Made by a program: the position numbers and the translations under genes
The notes under the pieces: model-generated
Told to the model about the DNA's origin: nothing
Database searches by the model: none
Seen by the model: only the letters and a program-made list of their open reading frames with translations
Shown: positions 1 to 6,192 of the stretch, in pieces
Layout: every line of letters begins with the position of its first letter
How positions within the stretch are numbered: position 1 is the stretch's first letter
Source of the DNA: an uncultured Eubacteriales bacterium
GTDB taxonomy: Bacteria > Bacillota > Clostridia > Peptostreptococcales > Anaerovoracaceae
NCBI GenBank assembly: GCA_902797345.1
Contig: CADBSL010000058.1
Span: forward strand, 1 to 7,180
Direction of reading: 5' to 3'
Length of the DNA stretch: 7,180 nucleotides

Positions 1-618
1 CTCTTCACTGCCGTAGAGAGCTGTGTTGATCCCTGTGAGGACGATCTCCCGATAGCCGGATCCGATCAGGCGTTTCGCTTCTTCCAGGATATCTTCTTCC
101 CGGCGGCTCCTCACAGGGCCTCTGGCGAAGGGGATGATGCAATAGGAGCAAAACCGGTTGCAGCCTTCCTGGATCTTGATATAAGCCCGGGTCCGTCCCT
201 CCATGGCCTCAACGATCCCCATCTCATCAAAACAGCCCAGTTCCCGGTATTCATCCACCCGGGTCTGCCGGGTCTTCTCATCCTGAAAACGCCGGATGAG
301 TTCCGGCAAAGAGGTCTTTTCATTGGTGCCGGCGATGATATCCACCTCCGGCATATTTTGAAGATCTTCCGTGCCTACCTGGGCATAACACCCCGTCACC
401 GCAACGATGCCCTCCGGATTCATCCGTTTGAACTTTCGGATGGCCTGCCGGGACTTCCGATCGGCGATGTTGGTAACACTGCAGCTGTTGATAATACAAA
501 CATCAGCTGACTCCTCCTCAGAAACCAGCTGATATCCTTCGTGATCAAAAAGCGCCTTCAGCGCCTGTGTCTCATATTGATTGACCTTACACCCAAGGGT
601 GATGAACGTCACTCTCAT
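1..618 (-). CDS. mtaB: MtaB, tRNA t(6)A37 methylthiotransferase (partial, N-terminal part)
   Basis: Radical-SAM enzyme that adds a methylthio group to N6-threonylcarbamoyladenosine at position 37 of ANN-decoding tRNAs, giving ms2t6A; cytosolic, with two 4Fe-4S clusters. The 206 visible codons start at ATG 618-616 and run off the window edge; full-length relatives are about 430-450 residues, so the rest of the radical-SAM domain and the TRAM domain are missing. The N-terminal methylthiotransferase domain shows the family opening TLGCKVNQYET and its three cluster cysteines: C10, C46 (NSCSVTN) and C77 (TGCYAQ). The radical-SAM cluster motif is C153-x3-C157-x2-C160 (GCNRFCSYC), followed by IIPFARGPVRSR. 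The LGCKVNQYE form and the operon position after rsmE favour MtaB over its paralogues MiaB and RimO. The start lies one base after the rsmE stop, with GGAG at 628-625. B. subtilis has the orthologue (yqeV) in the same place. Confidence 0.93.
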   Translation of the reverse strand, partial: MRVTFITLGCKVNQYETQALKALFDHEGYQLVSEEESADVCIINSCSVTNIADRKSRQAIRKFKRMNPEGIVAVTGCYAQVGTEDLQNMPEVDIIAGTNEKTSLPELIRRFQDEKTRQTRVDEYRELGCFDEMGIVEAMEGRTRAYIKIQEGCNRFCSYCIIPFARGPVRSRREEDILEEAKRLIGSGYREIVLTGINTALYGSEE

Positions 619-619
619 C

Positions 620-1369
620 CTATTCTCCATCCAATTCCAATTCGTACATGATCATCGCAAGGGCCGCCACCGAAGCCGTTTCCACCCGGAGGATCGTTTT
701 CCCCAGAGATACAGAGACTGCTCCCGCTTCCGTGAGCTTTCTGACTTCGCTTTCCGAAAAGCCCCCTTCCGGGCCGATGAACAATCCGATCTTCTGCGGC
801 TCCTTCTCCTTTTCCCGGCGAAGGACCTCTTTCAACGTCGTCTGTTTCTCATCTTCATAACAGAGGAGATTCAGATCGTTTTCTGCACAGATCATCCGGA
901 CTTCATCCAGCGTGACAGCAGGTCCCACCGTCGGAGCCAGGCCCCGCCGGCACTGTTTCACCGCTTCGGAAGCGATTTTTTGCCACCGCTCTGTTTTTTT
1001 GCCGAAATGGCCCCGGTCCTGGACTACCGTCCGTTCCGTGAATACAGGAAGGACCGTGTCCACACCCAGCTCCACGGTTTTCTGGATGATCAACTCCATC
1101 TTGCTCTGCTTCGGGATCCCCTGATACAGGGTCACCCGGGTCTTCGGTTCCCGTTCAAAGGGGTGAGCATCCAGGATATGGCCGATGACCTTCTCCGGTG
1201 TGATGGCGGTCAGCTCGATCTCATACTCCATGGAATCATTATCCGAGATCTCAATCACATCCCCTATCCGGTGCCGGAGCACCTTGGACAGATGCTTCAC
1301 ATCCTCCTTATCGGTCAGTACGATATGATCTTCAAATATATTCTTTTTATCAGCAAAAAATCGACTCAT
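620..1369 (-). CDS. rsmE: RsmE, 16S rRNA m3U1498 methyltransferase
   Basis: SPOUT-family enzyme that uses S-adenosylmethionine to methylate N3 of U1498 in 16S rRNA, near the decoding centre. The 249-residue length is normal for the family. The N-terminal PUA-like RNA-binding domain begins MSRFF and contains HLSKVLRHRIGD (residues 26-37). The C-terminal knotted domain carries IGPEGGFS (from residue 198) and LRVETA (227-232), which form the SAM-binding knot; most relatives I know have LRTETA, so the Val is a mild variation. An in-frame ATG ten codons upstream (1399) would overlap the end of prmA. I chose 1369 because the protein family starts with M-x-RFF and because TAAGGA lies just before it. 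It begins five bases after the prmA stop and ends one base before mtaB. It corresponds to B. subtilis yqeU. Confidence 0.95.
   Translation of the reverse strand: MSRFFADKKNIFEDHIVLTDKEDVKHLSKVLRHRIGDVIEISDNDSMEYEIELTAITPEKVIGHILDAHPFEREPKTRVTLYQGIPKQSKMELIIQKTVELGVDTVLPVFTERTVVQDRGHFGKKTERWQKIASEAVKQCRRGLAPTVGPAVTLDEVRMICAENDLNLLCYEDEKQTTLKEVLRREKEKEPQKIGLFIGPEGGFSESEVRKLTEAGAVSVSLGKTILRVETASVAALAMIMYELELDGE
625..628 (-). promoter_or_regulatory. mtaB ribosome-binding site inside rsmE
   Basis: GGAG lies six bases before the mtaB ATG and is formed by the last sense codons of rsmE. The rsmE stop TAG (622-620) is separated from the ATG by one base. The arrangement suggests that ribosomes finishing rsmE start mtaB. 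It supports the ATG at 618 as the start. Confidence 0.7.
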
Positions 1370-1371
1370 GA

Positions 1372-1377
1372 TCCTTA
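1372..1377 (-). promoter_or_regulatory. rsmE ribosome-binding site overlapping the prmA stop codon
   Basis: TAAGGA includes the prmA stop codon TAA and lies two bases before the rsmE ATG. The spacing is short, which may make initiation depend on ribosomes terminating on prmA. It favours the start at 1369 over the upstream ATG at 1399. Confidence 0.6.
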
Positions 1378-2346
1378 CCGGGCCACGATACAGACCCATT
1401 CTTCCTCTTCATAGATTTCAACGATCTCAAAACCGGCGTCCCGGATCTTCCCGGCCACTTCATCTTTCTTTTCCGCTAAGATCCCGGAAGATACATAAAG
1501 ACCGCCGGGTTTCAGGTGGCGTCTCACGTCCTTCGCCAGGATCACCACCAGATCCGCCATCAGATTGGCCGCCACGATATCCGCCCGGTAATCCACGCCT
1601 TTGGTCAGATCTCCTTCGATGATGCGGATCCGGCTCTCCAGTTTGTTGAATGCCACGTTTTCCTTGGAAACCGTCACCGCCAGCGGATCGATGTCGATCC
1701 CCAGCACGTCCCGGGCTCCCAGAAGCCCTGCCGCAATGGATAAGATCCCCGAGCCGCAGCCCACATCCAGCACATCGCTTTTACCTGGAACGATGTACTT
1801 TTCCAGCGCTTTGATGCACATGGTGGTAGTGGGATGCTTTCCGGTTCCGAAAGCCGCCCCCGGGTCGATCTCGATCACGATCTCCCCATCCTTCTTTTCA
1901 TATTTCTCCCAGGAGGGTTTGATCACGATGCGGTCGGTGATCTTCTCCGGTTTGAAGTATTCTTTCCAATTATCTTTCCAGTCCTCGTCATTGACGTTCC
2001 GGACGCAAAGCTTCAGCCTCCCCAACAGGCATACGGTATCCTCAAAGGCCGCACAGGCATCAAAAGTAGCCAGCCGCCAGATTTCCGCTTCGATCTGCTT
2101 CAGCTGGGCATAGCCCTCCGGCGTCTTTTCCAGATACGCCGTCACATTCGTCTCCTTATTCTTCAGATCTCGAACCAGATCCTCGTCCACATAATCCCAG
2201 TCATAGGCATTCTTCTTTTCCATCAATTCGTAGAAATCCCCGGGATCTTCTACAACGATGCCCTCCACACCGGCGGCCAGAAACACGCCGGAGACCGGGT
2301 CGATGCCCTTTGTGGTGGTATAAACTTTAACCTCCAGATACTCCAT
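1375..2346 (-). CDS. prmA: PrmA, ribosomal protein L11 methyltransferase
   Basis: Class I SAM-dependent methyltransferase that methylates ribosomal protein L11 on the large subunit. It has 323 residues, a typical length. The N-terminal substrate-recognition domain opens MEYLEVKVYTTTKG and includes GVEGIVVEDP. The linker carries WKDNWKEYFKP (123-133). The catalytic domain has the family signature DPGAAFGTGKHPTT (161-174), SAM-binding motif I LDVGCGSG (193-200) with an acidic motif II GIDIDPLA, and NLMADL (261-266) in place of the usual N-[IL]-L loop. The start ATG lies 12 bases after the dnaJ stop, preceded by TAAAGGG. Its place directly after dnaJ matches B. subtilis yqeT. In E. coli, loss of PrmA has little growth effect, so its conservation in a heat-shock operon is interesting rather than explained. 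Confidence 0.95.
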   Translation of the reverse strand: MEYLEVKVYTTTKGIDPVSGVFLAAGVEGIVVEDPGDFYELMEKKNAYDWDYVDEDLVRDLKNKETNVTAYLEKTPEGYAQLKQIEAEIWRLATFDACAAFEDTVCLLGRLKLCVRNVNDEDWKDNWKEYFKPEKITDRIVIKPSWEKYEKKDGEIVIEIDPGAAFGTGKHPTTTMCIKALEKYIVPGKSDVLDVGCGSGILSIAAGLLGARDVLGIDIDPLAVTVSKENVAFNKLESRIRIIEGDLTKGVDYRADIVAANLMADLVVILAKDVRRHLKPGGLYVSSGILAEKKDEVAGKIRDAGFEIVEIYEEEEWVCIVAR

Positions 2347-2354
2347 GATCCATT

Positions 2355-2361
2355 CCCTTTA
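2355..2361 (-). promoter_or_regulatory. prmA ribosome-binding site overlapping the dnaJ stop codon
   Basis: TAAAGGG contains the dnaJ stop codon and ends eight bases before the prmA ATG. It is a moderate Shine-Dalgarno match. The A-rich lysine codons at the end of dnaJ precede it. Translational coupling of dnaJ and prmA is inferred. Confidence 0.55.
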
Positions 2362-3579
2362 TTTCTTTTTCTTCTTTGATTTCTTCGTTTCACGGGATTC
2401 GGATTCCTTCCGGTCAGCCGCTTCCGCCAGCTCTTCATCATCCTTGGAATCCATCCGGAACAGTTCCTTTACGTTCTCCATAAAGGTCTTTTTCTGCTCA
2501 TGCTCCCCTTTGTTGAACGCGCCATCCAGCTGCCGCAAGAGAGACTTCTGCTCCTCATTGAGCTTTTTGGGGATCTCGATCAGCACTTTCACATACAGAT
2601 CACCGTAACGGCTGTTGGAATTCACATATTTGATCCCCTTGCCTTTGATGCGGAACACCGTGCCGTGCTGCGTGCCTGCCGGTACCTTGTAGGAGATCCT
2701 CTCCGTCAGGGTCGGAACGATGATATCCGCTCCCAGGACTGCCTGAGGATAGGTGATGGGGATCTCCAGCACCAGATCCGCTCCATTACGCTTGAAGATC
2801 TTGTGGGGCTTCACCCGAACGATGATATACACATCACCGGCGGGACCGCCCATGGTCCCCGGTTCTCCCTGTCCTCTGAGGGGGATGACGGAATCATTAT
2901 CCACACCTGCAGGGATATCGACATTCAAGGTCAGATCCTTGCGAATCTTTCCAGCGCCCTTGCACCGCTTGCAGGGATCATTGACGATGGTGCCCTGGCC
3001 GGAACATCTCGGACAGGTCGTAACATTCGTAAACTGCCCGAAGGGGGTATTGGATACCCGGCTGACCTGGCCGCTGCCGCCGCAGTCCGGACAGGTCGTC
3101 CGTTCCGTTCCGGGGGCTGCGCCGGTGCCTGAGCAATCCGGGCAATCATCATTTCGTGTGATCTTGATCTCTTTTTTCGTGCCAAAAGCCGCCTCTTCGA
3201 AGGTCAGCGTTACACGGGTCTGGATGTCTGCACCCTTCCGGGGTCCGTTCCGACGCTGAGAACGGCCGCCAAAACCGCCAAAGCCGCCGAAAATATCGCC
3301 GAAAATATCGTCAAATCCACCAAAACCGCCGCCAAAGCCGCCGCCCTGACTCGGATCCACTCCGGCATGGCCAAACCGGTCATACCGATCCTTTTTAGTG
3401 GGATCCGACAGGATCTCATAGGCCTCGTTGACTTCCTTGAATTTTTCTTCTGCTTCCTTGTCTCCCGGATTCCGGTCCGGGTGATACTGCATTGCTTTTT
3501 TTCTGAACGCTTTCTTTATTTCATCGGCACTGGCGCCCTTGGTCAGCCCCAGTACTTCGTAATAATCACGTTTCGCCAA
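2359..3579 (-). CDS. dnaJ: DnaJ, Hsp40 co-chaperone (type I J-domain protein), TTG start
   Basis: Co-chaperone that binds unfolded clients and stimulates DnaK ATP hydrolysis; cytosolic dimer. It has 406 residues in the full type I layout. The J-domain spans about 1-70 with HPD at 33-35. A Gly/Phe-rich linker (79-105) includes the repeat DIFGDIFG. The zinc-binding region (about 146-211) keeps all eight cysteines: C146/C149, C163/C166, C189/C192 and C203/C206. C-terminal beta domains follow, including GDVYIIVRVKPHKIFKR. The start codon is TTG: the family N-terminus MAKRDYYEVLG begins there, an in-frame TGA lies three codons upstream, and GGAAGGTG sits seven bases before it. The next in-frame Met (residue 30) is inside the J-domain. 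The last 25-30 residues form a charged tail (acidic, then Lys-rich, ending in six Lys) that most DnaJ proteins of 370-385 residues lack. Confidence 0.97.
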   Translation of the reverse strand: MAKRDYYEVLGLTKGASADEIKKAFRKKAMQYHPDRNPGDKEAEEKFKEVNEAYEILSDPTKKDRYDRFGHAGVDPSQGGGFGGGFGGFDDIFGDIFGGFGGFGGRSQRRNGPRKGADIQTRVTLTFEEAAFGTKKEIKITRNDDCPDCSGTGAAPGTERTTCPDCGGSGQVSRVSNTPFGQFTNVTTCPRCSGQGTIVNDPCKRCKGAGKIRKDLTLNVDIPAGVDNDSVIPLRGQGEPGTMGGPAGDVYIIVRVKPHKIFKRNGADLVLEIPITYPQAVLGADIIVPTLTERISYKVPAGTQHGTVFRIKGKGIKYVNSNSRYGDLYVKVLIEIPKKLNEEQKSLLRQLDGAFNKGEHEQKKTFMENVKELFRMDSKDDEELAEAADRKESESRETKKSKKKKK

Positions 3580-3586
3580 GTTTTTT

Positions 3587-3594
3587 CACCTTCC
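3587..3594 (-). promoter_or_regulatory. Strong ribosome-binding site for the TTG start of dnaJ
   Basis: GGAAGGTG matches the ideal AGGAGGTG at seven of eight positions and lies seven A/C bases before TTG. An in-frame TGA at 3588-3586 overlaps it, so translation cannot begin further upstream in this frame. It lies four bases after the last arm of the intergenic inverted repeat, so RNA structure there could affect ribosome access. Confidence 0.8.
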
Positions 3595-3598
3595 AGTT

Positions 3599-3629
3599 TG
3601 CTGTATTATATAAATACAATAATACAGCA
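3599..3629 (-). repeat. Perfect inverted repeat, 11-base arms with 9-base spacer, upstream of dnaJ
   Basis: On the + strand TGCTGTATTAT (3599-3609) is followed by a nine-base spacer and the exact reverse complement ATAATACAGCA (3619-3629). It can form a hairpin in the dnaK-dnaJ mRNA or serve as a two-fold symmetric operator. The arm-N9-arm geometry resembles CIRCE, but the arm sequence is not the CIRCE TTAGCACTC. It shares the 3621-3629 arm with the larger hairpin at 3621-3659, so the two structures exclude each other. A TATAAT hexamer on the minus strand (3610-3605) runs from the spacer into the arm nearest dnaJ. Confidence 0.75.
3605..3610 (-). promoter_or_regulatory. Possible -10 element of an internal dnaJ promoter
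   Basis: A perfect TATAAT is read on the minus strand 25 bases upstream of the dnaJ TTG, so a transcript would start just ahead of the ribosome-binding site. No good -35 is visible: at 17 or 18 bases upstream I see TCCCTG or TTCCCT, poor matches to TTGACA, and there is no TG extension. The hexamer could be a by-product of the AT-rich inverted repeat. A functional promoter is inference. Confidence 0.3.
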
Positions 3630-3659
3630 GGGAACACAGAAAGTGTCCCTTGCTGTATT
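3621..3659 (-). terminator. Large hairpin between dnaK and dnaJ, possible attenuator, terminator or processing site
   Basis: The arms AATACAGCA (3621-3629) and TGCTGTATT (3651-3659) pair over nine bases. The stem continues as GGGA/TCCC (3630-3633 with 3646-3649) and CAC/GTG (3635-3637 with 3643-3645), with single-base bulges at 3634 and 3650 and the loop AGAAA. That makes 16 pairs. In the direction of transcription the stem is followed by ATTGTATTTATAT, with 8 T in 13 bases but no uninterrupted T run, so termination would be partial at best. Readthrough is expected because dnaJ and the genes after it follow closely. Other roles are stabilising the 3' end of upstream dnaK mRNA or guiding RNase processing. 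Confidence 0.6.
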
Positions 3660-3687
3660 GATCCTTTCCTTTGCTATTGTAGCCGTT

Positions 3688-5538
3688 TTATTTGTCGTCG
3701 TCAACCACTTCGAAGTCTGCATCTACGATATTGTCATCCTTCGGGCCTTCTGCTTCCGGTCCTGCACCTGCTCCGGCAGCTCCGGCAGCATCCGCACCGG
3801 CCTGAGCCTGCTGATACAGTTTCGAAGACAGTACGTGGAATTCATTGGTCAGCGCTTCCGTCTTGGCCTTGATATCATCCACATCCGTACCTTCCATGGC
3901 TTTCTTCAGGTCTTCCAGAGCGGTGTTGACCTTTGCGGTCTCTTCATCGGAAAGCTTGCCTTCCAGTTCCTTCATGGACTTTTCGGTCTGGTATACCAGG
4001 GTATCCGCCTGGTTGCGGATCTCTACTTCTTCTTTCTTCTTCTTATCTTCTGCCGCATACTGTTCTGCTTCCTTGACCTTCTGCTGGATCTCTTCTTCGC
4101 TCAGCTTTGTGGAGGAGGAAATGGTGATCCGCTGGTCTTTGCCGGTGCCCATATCCTTTGCGGATACGTTTACGATGCCGTTCGCATCGATATCGAAGGT
4201 TACTTCGATCTGCGGGACCCCTCTGGGTGCAGCCGGGATTCCGGTCAGCTGGAACCGGCCTAATGTGGTGTTGTAAGCAGCCATTTCTCTTTCACCCTGG
4301 AGAACGTGGATGTCTACTGCAGTCTGATTGTCTGCAGCGGTGGAGAAGATCTGGCTCTTCTTGGTCGGGATAGTGGTATTTCTTTCGATCAGCTTGGTGA
4401 ATACGCCGCCCAGAGTTTCGATACCCAGGGATAACGGTGTAACATCCAGCAGCAGTACGTCGTTGACCTCACCGGTCAGTACGCCGGCCTGGATCGCAGC
4501 ACCGATCGCAACACATTCATCCGGGTTGATCCCTTTGTAAGGATCTTTGCCGGTGATCCGCTTAACAGCTTCCTGGACCGCCGGGATACGGGTGGAGCCG
4601 CCTACCAGGATGACTTTTTCCAGGTCATTGTTGGTAACGCCGGCGTCTGCCATAGCCTTCTTCATCGGTTCTACGGTCTTCTGTACCAGATCCGCAGTCA
4701 GCTGTTCGAATTTCGCTCTGGTGATATCCATATCCAGGTGCAGCGGGCCCGCAGGACCAGCTGTGATGAACGGCAGGTTTACATTGGTGGTCTGGGAGGA
4801 GGACAGTTCCTTCTTCGCTTTTTCAGCTGCATCCTTCAGTCTCTGGAGGCTCATCTTGTCCTGTCTCAGGTCGATGCCGTTTTCCTTGGCGAAGGAATCT
4901 GCCATGAAGTTGATCAGCGCTTCGTCGAAGTCATCACCGCCCAGACGGTTGTTGCCGTTGGTAGCCAGTACTTCGAATACACCGTCGCCCAGTTCCAGGA
5001 TGGATACATCGAATGTACCGCCGCCCAGGTCATATACTAAGATCTTGTGGGAATTTACGTCTTTGTCCAGGCCGTAAGCCAGTGCCGCAGCTGTCGGTTC
5101 GTTGATGATTCTCTTGACATCCAGACCGGCGATCTTACCGGCGTCTTTCGTAGCCTGTTTCTGGCTGTCTGTGAAGTAAGCCGGTACGGTGATGACCGCT
5201 TCCGTTACTTTCTCGCCCAGATAGCTTTCTGCATCCGCTTTCAGCTTCATCAGCACCATAGCGGAGATATCCTGCGGTGTATAATCCTTGCCGTCGATGG
5301 ATACCTTGTAATCCGTACCCATGTGTCTCTTGATGGAGATCACGGTCCGGTCCGGATTGGTGATGGCCTGTCTCTTGGCGGTCTCTCCTACTAACCGTTC
5401 GCCGTTCTTGGCAAAGCCTACGATGGAGGGTGTGGTCCGGTTGCCTTCCGCATTGGCGATGACGACCGGCTCGCCGCCTTCTAATACTGAAACACAAGAA
5501 TTGGTTGTCCCTAAGTCGATTCCGATTACTTTACTCAT
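3688..5538 (-). CDS. dnaK: DnaK, Hsp70 chaperone
   Basis: ATP-dependent chaperone that binds exposed hydrophobic peptides, working with DnaJ and GrpE in the cytosol. It has 616 residues, normal for the family. The ATPase domain shows three Hsp70 signatures: IDLGTTNS (7-14), VYDLGGGTFDVS (168-179) and VILVGGSTRIPAVQEA (309-324). The catalytic Lys equivalent to E. coli K70 is present at 70. The linker VLLLD (361-365) and the substrate-binding domain (DVTPLSLGIETLGG onward) follow, then the helical lid, an Ala/Gly-rich disordered stretch (582-595) and an acidic tail ending EVVDDDK. A roughly 24-residue segment of proteobacterial DnaK in the first ATPase subdomain is absent, as in Gram-positive bacteria. 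The position of the E. coli autophosphorylated T199 is Asn (N197), as I recall for B. subtilis. It lies 50 bases after grpE, with AAAGGAGAG before the ATG. Confidence 0.99.
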   Translation of the reverse strand: MSKVIGIDLGTTNSCVSVLEGGEPVVIANAEGNRTTPSIVGFAKNGERLVGETAKRQAITNPDRTVISIKRHMGTDYKVSIDGKDYTPQDISAMVLMKLKADAESYLGEKVTEAVITVPAYFTDSQKQATKDAGKIAGLDVKRIINEPTAAALAYGLDKDVNSHKILVYDLGGGTFDVSILELGDGVFEVLATNGNNRLGGDDFDEALINFMADSFAKENGIDLRQDKMSLQRLKDAAEKAKKELSSSQTTNVNLPFITAGPAGPLHLDMDITRAKFEQLTADLVQKTVEPMKKAMADAGVTNNDLEKVILVGGSTRIPAVQEAVKRITGKDPYKGINPDECVAIGAAIQAGVLTGEVNDVLLLDVTPLSLGIETLGGVFTKLIERNTTIPTKKSQIFSTAADNQTAVDIHVLQGEREMAAYNTTLGRFQLTGIPAAPRGVPQIEVTFDIDANGIVNVSAKDMGTGKDQRITISSSTKLSEEEIQQKVKEAEQYAAEDKKKKEEVEIRNQADTLVYQTEKSMKELEGKLSDEETAKVNTALEDLKKAMEGTDVDDIKAKTEALTNEFHVLSSKLYQQAQAGADAAGAAGAGAGPEAEGPKDDNIVDADFEVVDDDK

Positions 5539-5544
5539 TGTTTA

Positions 5545-5553
5545 CTCTCCTTT
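5545..5553 (-). promoter_or_regulatory. dnaK ribosome-binding site in an A-rich 50-base leader
   Basis: AAAGGAGAG, with GGAG eight bases before the ATG, is a strong Shine-Dalgarno sequence. The whole grpE-dnaK gap (5539-5588) is A-rich and weakly structured when read in the direction of transcription. This suits high translation of the most abundant chaperone. I see no hairpin or promoter in it. Confidence 0.8.
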
Positions 5554-5588
5554 TTCTATTTTATTTTCATTTTGGTTGGTTTTTATAT

Positions 5589-6173
5589 TTATACAGATAC
5601 CTTGACCATGGAAGGTCTCAGCAATCTGTCATTTAACATATATCCTTTTTGCAGCTCCATCAGGATCATCCCGGGTTCCACGCCTTCTACCTCCTCGGAC
5701 ATCACCGCGCTGTGGAAGTTTGGGTCAAATTCCTTTCCTTCCGTTTCGATTACGGAGACACCGAAGTTATTCAGGACGGTCATCAGCTGCTTATAGATCA
5801 GGTCCACGCCGTTTTTAAAGCCCTCGTCCGTAGTCTCAGACGTTTCCAGAGCCCGTTCAAAACTGTCCACCACGTTTAAAAGATCCTTGGCGATCCGTTC
5901 ATTGGCGTATTGAGCGATACCGGTTTTTTCCGCGTCCGTCCGTCTGCGGTAATTCTGGTATTCAGCCGCCAGCCGCATGTACTTATCATTGGCTTCATCC
6001 AGCGCCGCCTGCAGGTTTTCCTCTGCATCTTCTACGGGGATCTCTGCTCCCAGAGTCTCATCCGGAGAAGGGGTTTCCGGAGTCTCAGCAGAACCCGCGT
6101 CTTTATTCTCTTCCTGTTTTTCCGGGTCTGCATCCTGCCGGATCTCTTCCTGATTCTGTTCCTTTTCTGTCAT
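5589..6173 (-). CDS. grpE: GrpE, nucleotide exchange factor of DnaK
   Basis: Dimeric co-chaperone that opens the DnaK nucleotide-binding domain to release ADP. From ATG 6173 it has 194 residues. The N-terminal 52 residues are acidic, Gln/Glu-rich and probably disordered. A long helix of coiled-coil character follows from about 50 to 110, including LAAEYQNYRRRTDAEK. The C-terminal beta domain carries the family signature from FDPNFHSAV (149-157) through LQKGYMLNDRLLRPSMVKVS (174-193). The start is uncertain: an in-frame ATG at 6218 would add 15 basic residues and overlap the hrcA end by 26 bases. I prefer 6173 because TAGGA precedes it, although closely, while GGGAG abuts the 6218 ATG with no spacing. 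With 6173 the gap after hrcA is 19 bases. It ends 50 bases before dnaK. Confidence 0.95.
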   Translation of the reverse strand: MTEKEQNQEEIRQDADPEKQEENKDAGSAETPETPSPDETLGAEIPVEDAEENLQAALDEANDKYMRLAAEYQNYRRRTDAEKTGIAQYANERIAKDLLNVVDSFERALETSETTDEGFKNGVDLIYKQLMTVLNNFGVSVIETEGKEFDPNFHSAVMSEEVEGVEPGMILMELQKGYMLNDRLLRPSMVKVSV

Positions 6174-6192
6174 AGTCCTACCCACTTTCTGT

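Noticed and set aside
581..1414. Long open frame on the + strand (277 codons) opposite rsmE
   Set aside because: It is antisense to rsmE, has a low-complexity Arg/Phe/His-rich translation with no recognisable domain, and no ribosome-binding site stands out. The opposite strand has a complete conserved protein.
1834..2379. Open frame of 181 codons on the + strand opposite prmA
   Set aside because: It is a shadow of prmA. The PrmA motifs on the minus strand fully explain this sequence.
3280..3345. Short direct repeats (GCCGAAAATATC and CCGCCAAA units)
   Set aside because: They encode the Gly/Phe-rich linker of DnaJ (DIFGDIFG, GGFGG) and need no separate explanation; this is not a CRISPR or satellite.
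3762..3800. Repeated GCTCCGGCA units near the dnaK 3' end
   Set aside because: They encode the Ala/Gly-rich disordered segment before the DnaK acidic tail, which is common in the family.
3367..4263. Open frame of 298 codons on the + strand across the dnaJ start, the spacer and the dnaK 3' end
   Set aside because: Its hydrophobic, Phe/Leu-rich translation comes from the complement of charged codons in dnaK and dnaJ. It crosses the structured spacer and has no family resemblance.
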